Positions 29,930-37,634 of a DNA stretch of 64,000 bases are shown piece by piece. The notes under the pieces were generated by a model that was not told where the DNA came from, did not search any database, and saw only the letters and a program-made list of their open reading frames with translations. The translations under genes and the position numbers were made by a program. The stretch spans positions 62,001 to 126,000 of the forward strand of contig NZ_JAABNP010000009.1 of assembly GCF_009928485.1 (NCBI RefSeq), read 5' to 3'. The first letter of the stretch is position 1. Every line of letters begins with the position of its first letter. The stretch comes from Clostridium sp. C2-6-12. Lineage in GTDB: Bacteria; Bacillota; Clostridia; Clostridiales; Clostridiaceae.

Positions 29930-30510
29930 ACAATAAATGAAAGATGAATAATTAATTCTACCTCAATTATTCATTATTCATCATTAAATATTAATAATAA
30001 TTGACATGCTATCACAAAATTCTAATAAATTTATACTATATAAATATACCCCGATAAAAAGAGTGGCTATGCCACAATGAGGAACTATTCGCCTCTAAAA
30101 AGAGCAGCTATGCTGCAATTAGGAACTTTTCACCGATAAAAAGAGTGGCTATGCCACAATGAGGAACTTTTCATCTATAAAAAGAGCAGACATGCTGTTA
30201 ATATGGAACTTTTCGCCTATAAAAAGAGTAGCTTTGCACTTCTAAAAGGAGTGATTATGTTATGTCACAATGCGGAGCTTTTCTGTAATACGGAACTTTT
30301 TTCTAATCCCTTTATGATGATATAATACAAAGGTTTATTTCTTACTTTTTAATTAATGCCTATGTTCTATTTTGAACAATAATGTTTCTTAGAATATATA
30401 TAATAATGTTAAAAATACATTGGTTATATAATTTAAAATAGAATAAAAGATAAAAGAGATGGTCATAATTAAAAAAGGATAAGGTATAAAGGAGGGTTAA
30501 GGGGATTATT
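29930..30510. other. Repeat-bearing spacer between atpC and ywmB
   Basis: About 580 bases without a gene. The middle (30052-30285) is a tandem array of 41-bp repeats, described separately. After it, 30300-30500 is A+T-rich and should contain the ywmB promoter, but no clear -35/-10 pair can be fixed. Confidence 0.5.
30052..30285 (+). repeat. Tandem array of 41-bp hairpin repeats (5-6 units)
   Basis: Five units start their hairpins at 30063, 30104, 30145, 30186 and 30228, a 41-base period (42 in the last step). A decayed sixth follows. Each reads roughly TATAAAAAGAG, then a 13-base hairpin, then CAATNNGGAACTTTTCNCC. The hairpin is GTGGC-TAT-GCCAC in units 1 and 3 and GCAGC-TAT-GCTGC in unit 2, so paired bases change together. 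Outer AAAAG and CTTTT can also pair. Units are directly abutting with no unique spacers. Confidence 0.85.
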
Positions 30511-31161
30511 ATGAATGTAAAATTAAGTATAGCAGTCTTTTTATTGTTATCTTTTTTTAACCTTGGAGCTGTGACTGATATGGTAAATGAGCAAAAAAAA
30601 TCATTTGGAGCTATAGAAGCAGATATGAGGAATATAAGTGAATTTGAAGAAAATGGAGTAAAACTTCAATATAAAACAAGAGAAGATGCCCAAAAAGAAA
30701 TTTCTAAGATAAAAAGACAATTAAATAATAATAATGATGGAAACTATAGAGAAATAAGTAAAAAGCAATTTGAGATCTCAAGGGATAATTTTCATATTGA
30801 TATAAAAACATGGGAAGAAGATAAATATAATTATTTTGAAATTAAAGTAATTAATAAAAATCCAAAGTATAAAACATTATATTTAAAAGATATGCTAAAA
30901 AAAATAGAGGATGAAAAGTCATATGATGAACAATATTTTCTTTATTATAAAGGCAAGAAAATAAAAGGAGATATGGATTATTATTTAAATAAATTATCAA
31001 ATGAAGAGGGCATACAAAAGACAAATGTATTAGAAATTGCTAATGGATACGCTGGAATTGGGGATTTAAGTGATGGGGAGAGAATTAATTTTGCATTAAT
31101 ACGGTATGATACCGGTTCAAATATAATAATAGGGACACCGACAATATTTGAATTATACTAA
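30511..31161 (+). CDS. ywmB: YwmB-family protein
   Basis: The 216-residue protein has an N-terminal hydrophobic signal/anchor (KLSIAVFLLLSFFNLGAV) and an extracytoplasmic mixed alpha/beta domain with no enzyme motif. In Bacillus ywmB lies between the atp region and murA-spoIID. The same order here, together with size and topology, supports the YwmB (TATA-box-like fold) assignment, although sequence identity cannot be measured by eye. RBS AAGGAGGG is upstream. The function of YwmB is not established. Confidence 0.65.
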   Translation: MNVKLSIAVFLLLSFFNLGAVTDMVNEQKKSFGAIEADMRNISEFEENGVKLQYKTREDAQKEISKIKRQLNNNNDGNYREISKKQFEISRDNFHIDIKTWEEDKYNYFEIKVINKNPKYKTLYLKDMLKKIEDEKSYDEQYFLYYKGKKIKGDMDYYLNKLSNEEGIQKTNVLEIANGYAGIGDLSDGERINFALIRYDTGSNIIIGTPTIFELY

Positions 31162-31298
31162 GAAAATAAAATTAAGAGAATAATTGCATCATATTACGCT
31201 TGGAAGTGGTGAAATTTACATCTTTGTTTAACACAGAAATGCATTGCAGATTTGGAAGATTATTTTATGATGCCTAACAATTCAATATGGAGGATAAT

Positions 31299-32561
31299 AT
31301 GGAGAAGATAGTGGTAAAAGGGGTAAAAGAACTTAAGGGTGAAGTTGATATAAGTTCAGCAAAGAATTCAATTTTACCTATAATTGCAGCAACTATATTG
31401 TGTTCAGAGCCTATAGTTATAGAAAATGCGCCCAAATTAGAAGATGTAGAAGTTATATGTAAATTGTTAAGTGAATTAAATTGTGATGTAGATATTTCAA
31501 ATATTAACAACAGATTAAGTATAAATACAAAAAACATAGTGGAAATGGATGCAAATGAAGAGCTTATGAGAAAAATGAGAGCATCATTTTTAATTATGGG
31601 TCCCATGCTTGCTAGGTTTGGATATTGTAAATTATCATTGCCAGGAGGCTGCAATATAGGCAGCAGACCAATAGACTTGCATTTAAAAGGATTTAAACTT
31701 CTTGGTGCTGAAGTGATAACAGGTCATGGTTTTGTAGAGGTGAAAGCGAAGAAAATTGTTGGAAGCAGAATATACTTAGATTTTCCGTCAGTAGGTGCTA
31801 CTGAAAATATCATGATGGCATCAGTTTTTGCAGAAGGAACAACAATAATAGAAAATGCGGCTGAAGAGCCTGAAATTTGGGATTTAGCAAGGTTTTTAAA
31901 TAAGATGGGGGCTAAAATAAAAGGTGCTGGTCTTGGAAAGATAACAATAGATGGAGTGAAATCTCTCAAAGGAGTGACATACACTCCTATATACGACAGA
32001 ATAGAAGCTGGAACCTTTATGATAGCAGCTGCTATTACAAATAGTAAAATAAGAATTAATGGAGCTAATGAAGAGCATTTAAGGCCTGTTATAGAAAAAT
32101 TAAAAGAATGTGGGGTCGTTTTTAGTGATTATAGAAATGATTCCGTAGTAGTAGATGGAAGGGGAACAAAGAAACCACTAGATATAAAGACGCTTCCATA
32201 TCCAGGTTTTCCTACAGATATGCAGGCCCAGATGATGGGACTACTAGCCATAGTTGAAGGGGTCAGTGTTATTACAGAAACAGTCTTTGAAAATAGATTT
32301 ATGCATGTTGCTGAACTTAATAGAATGGGAGCTAATATAAAAATTGATGGAAGAATCGCAATAATTGAAGGTATACCCAAATTTACAGGCTGTCAGGTCA
32401 AAGCAACAGATTTAAGGGCTGGGGCCGCTATGATATTAAGTGGATTAGCTGCAGAGGGTGAAACGGAAATAAGTGATATTTACCATATTGATAGAGGATA
32501 TGTTAATATTGAAGAAAAGTTTAGAAACTTAGGAGCAGAAATTTATAGGGTGGAAGTTTAG
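31299..32561 (+). CDS. murA: UDP-N-acetylglucosamine 1-carboxyvinyltransferase
   Basis: The protein is 420 residues from the ATG at 31299. An ATG 12 bases earlier overlaps the TGGAGG ribosome binding site and is not used. MurA adds enolpyruvate from PEP to UDP-GlcNAc, the first committed step of peptidoglycan synthesis. Catalytic Cys118 lies in PGGCNIGSRPIDLH, so the enzyme should be fosfomycin-sensitive. The substrate-binding TDMQAQMM and DLRAGAAMILSGLAAEG loops are present. The location before spoIID matches the murA copy linked to sporulation in Bacillus and clostridia; a second murA elsewhere is common. Confidence 0.95.
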   Translation: MEKIVVKGVKELKGEVDISSAKNSILPIIAATILCSEPIVIENAPKLEDVEVICKLLSELNCDVDISNINNRLSINTKNIVEMDANEELMRKMRASFLIMGPMLARFGYCKLSLPGGCNIGSRPIDLHLKGFKLLGAEVITGHGFVEVKAKKIVGSRIYLDFPSVGATENIMMASVFAEGTTIIENAAEEPEIWDLARFLNKMGAKIKGAGLGKITIDGVKSLKGVTYTPIYDRIEAGTFMIAAAITNSKIRINGANEEHLRPVIEKLKECGVVFSDYRNDSVVVDGRGTKKPLDIKTLPYPGFPTDMQAQMMGLLAIVEGVSVITETVFENRFMHVAELNRMGANIKIDGRIAIIEGIPKFTGCQVKATDLRAGAAMILSGLAAEGETEISDIYHIDRGYVNIEEKFRNLGAEIYRVEV

Positions 32562-32663
32562 TTTGGTTAAAAGTTGTGAGTTCATAGTTCAAAGTTATAT
32601 CAGAAAAGCTTTATTAGTTTTTCTAATATAAGATCTAGAGTGAAGATATTTTATAGAAAAAGT

Positions 32664-32700
32664 AAGAACCTGATTTTTTATTTGGGTTCTTAAATTTTTT
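32664..32700 (+). terminator. murA terminator
   Basis: AAGAACC (32664-32670) pairs with GGTTCTT (32685-32691) around a T-rich loop, followed by AAATTTTTT. It lies about 100 bases after the murA stop. Confidence 0.75.
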
Positions 32701-32724
32701 GCATAAGTTTAATAAATACTAATT

Positions 32725-32779
32725 AAATACATTAACATTATTTTCTTACTTCAAATCAGAATAATATGTTAATGTATTT
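32725..32779. repeat. Long inverted repeat before spoIID
   Basis: AAATACATTAACAT and ATGTTAATGTATTT are exact 14-base complements, with further TATT/AATA pairing inside and an unpaired loop of about 20 bases. There is no T run after it. It may be a stable RNA structure, a protein-binding site or the remnant of a small element. Confidence 0.6.
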
Positions 32780-32874
32780 AAAATGTTTGGAATTATTATG
32801 GATTTTAAAAGGTAATAATAAATTTAAATGAGTTGAGGTTATAATTTTAACTTTGCCGGTTAATTAACATAATT

Positions 32875-32903
32875 ATCATAATAAAAAAACTAAGGCATAT
32901 ATT
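32875..32903 (+). promoter_or_regulatory. Candidate sigma-E-type promoter of spoIID
   Basis: ATCATAAT (32875-32882) and CATATATT (32896-32903) are 13 bases apart and resemble the sigma-E -35 and -10 elements. spoIID is a classical sigma-E gene. The -10 departs from CATACAAT at two bases, so this is a suggestion only. Confidence 0.35.
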
Positions 32904-32934
32904 TTAAGGTGTATGTTTTAGGAGGAAGAACTAA

Positions 32935-34017
32935 ATGAAAGTAGTTAATTCAAAATGTTCAAATATAAAGTTTGGAAGAATAAACATAAGAATAAGCGAA
33001 AATATGAAAATTATTACTATTATGACTTTAATTATTTTTATTATATTAATAATATTACCATTAATATTTTTAGGTGTAGAAAAAGAAAATATAAGTGTAT
33101 TCAATTTGAACAGTGAAAATATAAGAAAAAGTTCAGAAGTAACTTTTCCTCTCAATGGGAAAGTTAAACTTTATCATAAAGCAGAAGATACTGTAGAAGA
33201 ATTAGATTTAGAAGATTATATTATGGGAGTAGTAGCAAGTGAAGTACCGGCAAATTTTAATGAAGAAGCTTTGAAAGCTCAGGCTGTGGCAGCAAGGACA
33301 TTTTATATGAGCAAGAGAAATAGCCCTTGTAAGGATGCTAAAAGTAAAAATGCTGAAATTTGTGATACAACCAATTGTCAGGTTTATATGAGTAAGGCAG
33401 ATAGATTCAGTAAATGGAGTAAAAGTGAGGCAGAGAATAATTGGAACAAAATACAAAAAGCTGTTTTAGATACAAAGGGACAGATTCTTACCTATGAAAA
33501 TTCAGTATTAGAATATCCGCAGTTCTTTTCAGTAAGTTCAGGTAAAACTGAAGATGCAAAAGATGTATTTTCCATAAACGTACCATATCTAAAATCAGAG
33601 GAAAGCAAAGGTGAAGAAAATGCTCCTAAATATAAAACAACCTTAGAAGTGCCAATAAGTGAGTTTATAAGTAAAATTAATTCACAATACAAAAATGCAA
33701 ATTTGAAAAAAGGAAATTTATCTTCATCAATAAAAATACAAAGTTATACTGAAGGTGGAAGTATAAAGGAAATAAAAATAGGTAGAGAAACTATAAAAGG
33801 TACAGAATTCCGTACTTTATTTAATTTAAATTCAACTAATTTCAAGTTTGATTTTGGGGATAAATCAGTAAAAATAAATTGTACTGGTTATGGGCACGGT
33901 GTAGGTATGAGCCAATGGGGAGCAAATGCAATGGCCAAAAATGGAGCTAAATACAATGAAATACTTAAACATTACTATAATGGAGTTGAAATCCAGGAAA
34001 TAAAATACACACCTTAA
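32935..34017 (+). CDS. spoIID: Stage II sporulation protein D
   Basis: The 360-residue protein has one N-terminal membrane anchor (about residues 20-43) and an external lytic transglycosylase domain. The catalytic Glu is in GVVASEVPANFNEEALKAQA, followed by AARTFYMS and the closing GHGVGMSQWGANAMA. A Cys pair within NSPC...CDTTNC may bind metal or form a disulphide. SpoIID, with SpoIIM and SpoIIP, cuts septal peptidoglycan so the mother cell can engulf the forespore. RBS is AGGAGGAAG. The stop codon lies at the border of a 41-bp repeat cluster. Confidence 0.95.
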   Translation: MKVVNSKCSNIKFGRINIRISENMKIITIMTLIIFIILIILPLIFLGVEKENISVFNLNSENIRKSSEVTFPLNGKVKLYHKAEDTVEELDLEDYIMGVVASEVPANFNEEALKAQAVAARTFYMSKRNSPCKDAKSKNAEICDTTNCQVYMSKADRFSKWSKSEAENNWNKIQKAVLDTKGQILTYENSVLEYPQFFSVSSGKTEDAKDVFSINVPYLKSEESKGEENAPKYKTTLEVPISEFISKINSQYKNANLKKGNLSSSIKIQSYTEGGSIKEIKIGRETIKGTEFRTLFNLNSTNFKFDFGDKSVKINCTGYGHGVGMSQWGANAMAKNGAKYNEILKHYYNGVEIQEIKYTP

Positions 34018-34100
34018 TAAAGAGCAGCTATGCTGCAATACGGATCTTGTCACCTTAATAAAGAGCAGCTATGCTGCAATACGGATCTTTCCTGCAACCA
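34014..34100 (+). repeat. Two identical 41-bp hairpin repeats after spoIID
   Basis: Two units in direct tandem have GCAGC-TAT-GCTGC hairpins at 34024-34036 and 34065-34077, exactly 41 bases apart and nearly identical throughout (TAATAAAGAG, hairpin, AATACGGATCTT). They start at the spoIID stop codon and have the same orientation as the array at 30 kb. A fragment follows at 34096. Confidence 0.85.
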
Positions 34101-34183
34101 AGAACTTAACTATAGAACTGTGATTAAGCTATATTATACTAAGAAAGAAAAAAGAAAAGCATTTCTAAAAAAGTATCTATGCG

Positions 34184-34225
34184 CTTATAAAAAGAGAGGC
34201 TATGCCACAATGCGGAACTTCTCTA
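34184..34225 (+). repeat. Single 41-bp-type hairpin repeat
   Basis: TTATAAAAAGAGAGGCTATG and the following CCACAATGCGGAACTTCTC match the repeat consensus. Its outer arms GAGA and TCTC also pair, a change from AAAAG/CTTTT in other copies that keeps the outer stem. Confidence 0.75.
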
Positions 34226-34308
34226 CAAATATTAATGTGTGTTCAAAAATAGATTAATATTTTCTAAGGATAAGGTAATGCAGAATATTTTAAAACTGCA
34301 AGATTACA

Positions 34309-34357
34309 AGTACCATATATTAGCTAATAACTAACTAATATATGGTACTATTTTTTT
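34309..34357 (+). terminator. Strong terminator after spoIID region
   Basis: AGTACCATATATTAG (34309-34323) pairs perfectly with CTAATATATGGTACT (34335-34349), a 15-bp stem, followed by ATTTTTTT. It is nearly 300 bases after spoIID, beyond the repeats, so spoIID transcripts may carry the repeat RNA. Confidence 0.9.
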
Positions 34358-34405
34358 ACATAAATAAATAATTAATTAATACATAGAAGAGTTACAATAT
34401 AGAAT

Positions 34406-34783
34406 TTATCTAATTACATAATAATTATTTTTAGTTAAAGCGCAAATGGCAGCTTCTATTTTATTTTCTTTAGCAAGTATATAATCAGTATCATATGTAG
34501 ATAAAGCAAATATAGAGATTTGAGCTTCTGCCATTAAACTACTTATAGAAGCCAAAATACCCACTAATGAAAAATCTAATGGCCCTTCTACTTTTAATAT
34601 TCTCCAATCTTTTTCGCATTTTATATTATTAGGTATATTTTCTTGTAAACAGACAATTGATAATTCATCCTCAGTTTTTGTTATTGAAAAAAAATCTCCT
34701 TGCATAGCCCAAGTTGGGATTGTATTGTTTTTGTTTAATCGACATACGCTGTATTTTTCATTTAATAATTTCATAGAATTCAT
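34406..34783 (-). CDS. ACT-domain protein
   Basis: The 125-residue protein resembles stand-alone ACT-domain proteins of the CASTOR-like/ACT_7 type: LSIVCLQENIPNNIKCEKDW, then LKVEGPLDFSLVGILASISSLMAEAQISIFALSTYDTDY, where the strand-turn-helix and 'AQISIFALSTYDTDY' are characteristic. Such domains usually bind an amino acid and act as small regulators. The ATG at 34783 has AAAGGATGG upstream; another ATG nine bases downstream is possible. It is a lone minus-strand gene enclosed by 41-bp repeats on both sides, unlike its plus-strand sporulation neighbours. Confidence 0.75.
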   Translation of the reverse strand: MNSMKLLNEKYSVCRLNKNNTIPTWAMQGDFFSITKTEDELSIVCLQENIPNNIKCEKDWRILKVEGPLDFSLVGILASISSLMAEAQISIFALSTYDTDYILAKENKIEAAICALTKNNYYVIR

Positions 34784-34814
34784 CTAGTTTAACCATCCTT
34801 TCTTAATTAAAATA

Positions 34815-34925
34815 TACACCTATAAAAAAGCAGCTATGCTGCAACCAAGAACTTTTTACCTATAATAGAAGTAATTATGCACTAATAAAAAGAGTGGCTT
34901 TGTCAAAATAGGAAATTTACCTATA
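34815..34925 (+). repeat. 41-bp-type hairpin repeats before the SpoIIQ-like gene
   Basis: Two recognisable units (hairpin GCAGC-TAT-GCTGC near 34830, and AGTGGCTTTGTCA near 34893) flank a decayed one. Left parts TATAAAAAAG and TAATAAAAAGAG and right part GAACTTTTTACC match the other clusters. They read in the same orientation, although the gene before them is on the minus strand. Confidence 0.75.
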
Positions 34926-35111
34926 ATCAAAAACTTAAATATTGTTCAATTTAATTGCCTGTTTGAGATCAATAATGGACACATATTGTTTCGCGTTACT
35001 AATTAGTAAGCCCACGATGTAGATACTTTATTACAAATTCTATTATATCAACAGAATTTAGGTACACAAACAAAAAATGAAAAATTAAAAGCATTATAAT
35101 TATGACTTTTG

Positions 35112-35149
35112 TAAAAATCCTTAAAGTTTTCAGTTTAAGGATTTTTTTG
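35112..35149 (+). terminator. Orphan terminator
   Basis: AAAAATCCTTAAA pairs with TTTAAGGATTTTTTT around GTTTTCAG. It is a textbook terminator on the plus strand, but the nearest upstream plus-strand gene is spoIID over 1 kb away. It may end an unannotated small RNA. Confidence 0.8.
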
Positions 35150-35257
35150 TTTAGAAAATGGAAAACTGGAGATAATTTAGAATATCAGAATTTTATACAA
35201 GTTATAAAATTACTTTTATATATAAATACAAAAAATAGAAATAAAAAAATATATTTA

Positions 35258-35286
35258 TGTATTATTTTTCATAAAAAGGGAATCAT
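35258..35286 (+). promoter_or_regulatory. Candidate sigma-F-type promoter
   Basis: TGTATT (35258-35263) and GGGAATCAT (35278-35286) are 14 bases apart and resemble forespore sigma-F elements (GYATA and GGNAANAHT). The downstream gene is SpoIIQ-like, a typical sigma-F target. The leader would be only about 15 bases, so this is tentative. Confidence 0.35.
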
Positions 35287-35306
35287 AACAACAGGAGGTG
35301 TTCATA

Positions 35307-36038
35307 TTGAACAAAAATTTAAAAGAAAGATTTAAAACTTTAATCAGGAAGGAGGGATTTTACATCGCCTTATTCCTTTGTCTTTGCATAATAGTTACCA
35401 TTGGAACTATTTCCTATAAGATGTCTAATAATAATGAAGTTAATAAGACAGAAGATATAAATAAAGAAGTAGCAATAAATTCTGATAGTAATGAAAAAAC
35501 TATAAATGAAATTCCAAATGCTGAGAGAGTGGAAAATGCTACTAATAATGATAAGGAAAATATAGAAAAGTCAAAGACAGAAAAGTCTGCAACAGTATCT
35601 ACAAACAACAAAGTGAGTTTTTTAAATCCAGTAGATGGTATTGAAAGTAGGAAATATTCTTATCCTACTCCAGTAAAAATAAGTGAAGGAACCTACAGAA
35701 CTATCAGAGGAGTAAATTTACAAGCAAAGATAGGGACAGAAGTTAAAGCAGTAGCTGATGGTGTAGTAGAATTTGCTGAAAATACAGGAGTTGAAGAAGG
35801 TGTGGTTGTAGAAATTAAACATGCTAATGGTTTAAAAACTAGGTATGGAAATCTTGATCCAAACCTATCAATAAAAAAGGGTGATAAAGTAGCTGCCAAG
35901 CAGGTTATTGGCAAAGTTGGTGAAACTGCAAAGGTATTCAGCAAAGATCAATTTGGAGAATTTTTAAGTTTACAAGTAATCAATGCTAATGGTGATCAAG
36001 TTAATCCAGAAAAATATTTTACTTTAAAAACTAAATAA
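35307..36038 (+). CDS. spoIIQ: SpoIIQ-like M23 (LytM) pseudo-peptidase
   Basis: The protein is 243 residues from the TTG at 35307, with AGGAGG eight bases upstream. A GTG nine bases earlier is inside that site. It has a membrane anchor (about residues 18-38), a Glu/Asn/Lys/Ser-rich linker (40-110) and a LytM domain (about 115-240). In active M23 enzymes the metal ligands lie in HxGxD and HLH. Here the matching places read IRGVN and FLS, and the TLYxHL-like strand reads TRYGNL, so the catalytic residues are lost. SpoIIQ bridges forespore and mother cell by binding SpoIIIAH. Its position just before spoIIID and mbl supports this identity. Confidence 0.8.
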   Translation: MNKNLKERFKTLIRKEGFYIALFLCLCIIVTIGTISYKMSNNNEVNKTEDINKEVAINSDSNEKTINEIPNAERVENATNNDKENIEKSKTEKSATVSTNNKVSFLNPVDGIESRKYSYPTPVKISEGTYRTIRGVNLQAKIGTEVKAVADGVVEFAENTGVEEGVVVEIKHANGLKTRYGNLDPNLSIKKGDKVAAKQVIGKVGETAKVFSKDQFGEFLSLQVINANGDQVNPEKYFTLKTK

Positions 36039-36138
36039 ATCTATAAAGAAATTAACTAAATGTTCTTCAGAATTAATAATGAGTAGATGAAGAAAAAAAC
36101 TACTATATAATAAAAGATCAAATCAAGGAAGTGGTATT

Positions 36139-36393
36139 TTGAAAGATTATATTGAAGAAAGAGTTTTAGATGTTGCAAAATATATTATAGATTCAAAGGC
36201 TACAATAAGAAAAACTGCTAAAGTTTTTGGGGTTAGTAAAAGTACAATTCATAAGGATATGACGGAAAGACTTTTAAAAATTAATCCTGAAATTGCACAG
36301 GAAACTCATTCGATTTTAGAATTAAATAAGGCAGAAAGACATATTCGAGGCGGAAAAGCTACACAAATGAAGTATAAAATTATTGAATCTTAA
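36139..36393 (+). CDS. spoIIID: Sporulation transcription factor SpoIIID
   Basis: The 84-residue protein starts at a TTG behind AAGGAAGTGG. The helix-turn-helix is clear: TIRKTAKVFGVSKSTIHKDMTERL (about residues 24-47). The basic tail ERHIRGGKATQMKYK contacts DNA in the minor groove. SpoIIID controls mother-cell genes downstream of sigma-E. It is followed by the mbl gene, as in Bacillus and most spore formers. Confidence 0.97.
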   Translation: MKDYIEERVLDVAKYIIDSKATIRKTAKVFGVSKSTIHKDMTERLLKINPEIAQETHSILELNKAERHIRGGKATQMKYKIIES

Positions 36394-36472
36394 TGAGAAT
36401 AAGGCTATAATATAATATTAGTAGAATTATGTAAACATAGGTATTAATATGTATTATAGGAGTGAATAAAAA

Positions 36473-37507
36473 ATGGGCTTTTTTGGAACAGGGACAGATA
36501 TTGCAATTGATTTAGGAACAGCAACTGTACTAGTTTATGTAAAAGGGAAAGGGGTAATTTTAAAAGAACCTTCTGTTGTTGCTATAAATAGAAACAATAA
36601 TAAAATATTGGCTATAGGTGACGAAGCAAGAAAAATGATAGGTAGGACCCCTGGTAATATAGTGGCTGTAAGGCCATTGAAAGATGGCGTGATTTCAGAT
36701 TATGATATGACACAAAAAATGCTAAAAGAATTTATAAAAAAGGCATGTGGTACAAGAAGAGTTAGAGCGCCTAAAGTAATTGTTTGTGTGCCATCACAAG
36801 CTACAGAAGTAGAAAAGAGAGCTGTTATAGATGCGGCTATGAATTCTGGTGCAAAGACAGTTCATTTAATAGAAGAACCATTAGCAGCAGCTATTGGTGC
36901 TGGTCTTGACATTACGAAACCAAATGGATGTATGGTAGTAGACATTGGTGGAGGAACTTGTGATATTGCAGTTATTTCATTAGGTGGAGTGGTTGAAAGA
37001 GAATCCATAAAAGTAGCTGGAGATAAGTTCGATGATGCTATAATAAAATATGTTAGAAATGAATATAAGTTAATGATAGGTGAAAAAACTGCTGAAGATT
37101 TAAAAATTAATATAGGGTCAGCGTTTAAAAATTCTAGAAATCTAACATGTATGATGAAGGGTAGAAATCTTATAACAGGATTACCTGACGAAGTTGAAAT
37201 CAGTACAGAAGAAATAAGAAATGCAATAAAAGAACCTGTTGATGTTATAGTTGAAACAGTAAAAAGAGTATTAGAAAGAACGCCACCAGAATTAGCTTCT
37301 GATATAATTGAAAGAGGAATTTTAATGACTGGTGGCGGAGCTTTGATACATGGATTAGATAAGCTAATAGAATTTAGAACAGGAGTTTCAACAACTATTG
37401 CGGAAGATTCTGTTGAATGTGTTGCTAAGGGAACTGGTAAAGTATTGAGCTATATTGATAAATTAAATAGTGAAGTAAATTCACAACAAATAGTGCTTAT
37501 AGAATAG
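36473..37507 (+). CDS. mbl: Rod-shape protein Mbl/MreB
   Basis: The 344-residue actin-like protein has the ATPase motifs DIAIDLGTATVLVYV (phosphate 1), CMVVDIGGGTCDIAVI (phosphate 2) and ILMTGGGALIHGLD (adenosine). It forms membrane-associated filaments that guide side-wall peptidoglycan synthesis. Position immediately after spoIIID is that of mbl; MreB proper is usually next to mreC and mreD, which are absent here. A strong terminator follows the stop. Confidence 0.92.
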   Translation: MGFFGTGTDIAIDLGTATVLVYVKGKGVILKEPSVVAINRNNNKILAIGDEARKMIGRTPGNIVAVRPLKDGVISDYDMTQKMLKEFIKKACGTRRVRAPKVIVCVPSQATEVEKRAVIDAAMNSGAKTVHLIEEPLAAAIGAGLDITKPNGCMVVDIGGGTCDIAVISLGGVVERESIKVAGDKFDDAIIKYVRNEYKLMIGEKTAEDLKINIGSAFKNSRNLTCMMKGRNLITGLPDEVEISTEEIRNAIKEPVDVIVETVKRVLERTPPELASDIIERGILMTGGGALIHGLDKLIEFRTGVSTTIAEDSVECVAKGTGKVLSYIDKLNSEVNSQQIVLIE

Positions 37508-37511
37508 AACC

Positions 37512-37551
37512 AAAAATAACAGTCAAAATATGCTTTGACTGTTATTTTTTT
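37512..37551 (+). terminator. mbl terminator
   Basis: AAAAATAACAGTCAAA and TTTGACTGTTATTTTT form a 16-bp perfect stem, followed by Ts. It lies four bases after the mbl stop. Confidence 0.92.
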
Positions 37552-37634
37552 ATTGGAGAGATTAGAATAATTTGTCTGAAATTTTTTAAATATGGAAAAT
37601 TTAATTTATATGGATTTAGAAGTATTTTTATGTG

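Larger units (their letters stand above)
32562..32934. other. Spacer between murA and spoIID
   Basis: About 370 bases without a gene. It holds the murA terminator (32664-32700), a long inverted repeat (32725-32779) and a candidate sporulation promoter (32875-32903). No reading frame is supported. Confidence 0.5.
34784..35306. other. Spacer with repeats, palindrome and orphan terminator
   Basis: About 520 bases contain no supportable gene. Items: repeat cluster 34815-34925, a 14-base perfect palindrome TTACTAATTAGTAA at 34996-35009, a strong plus-strand terminator at 35112-35149 with no gene ending before it, and a candidate sigma-F promoter near 35258-35286. Confidence 0.5.

Noticed and set aside
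30052-30285. CRISPR array
   Set aside because: Repeats abut each other with a 41-base period and there are no unique spacers between them; no cas gene is in the window.
31274-31654. 126-residue minus-strand frame over murA
   Set aside because: Antisense to a complete, well-supported murA; no ribosome binding site.
34030-34257. 75-residue open frame on the plus strand
   Set aside because: It is made of 41-bp repeat sequence and has no family resemblance or ribosome binding site.
35102-35335. 77-residue open frame on the plus strand
   Set aside because: It begins inside the orphan terminator, has no ribosome binding site and overlaps the SpoIIQ-like gene start.
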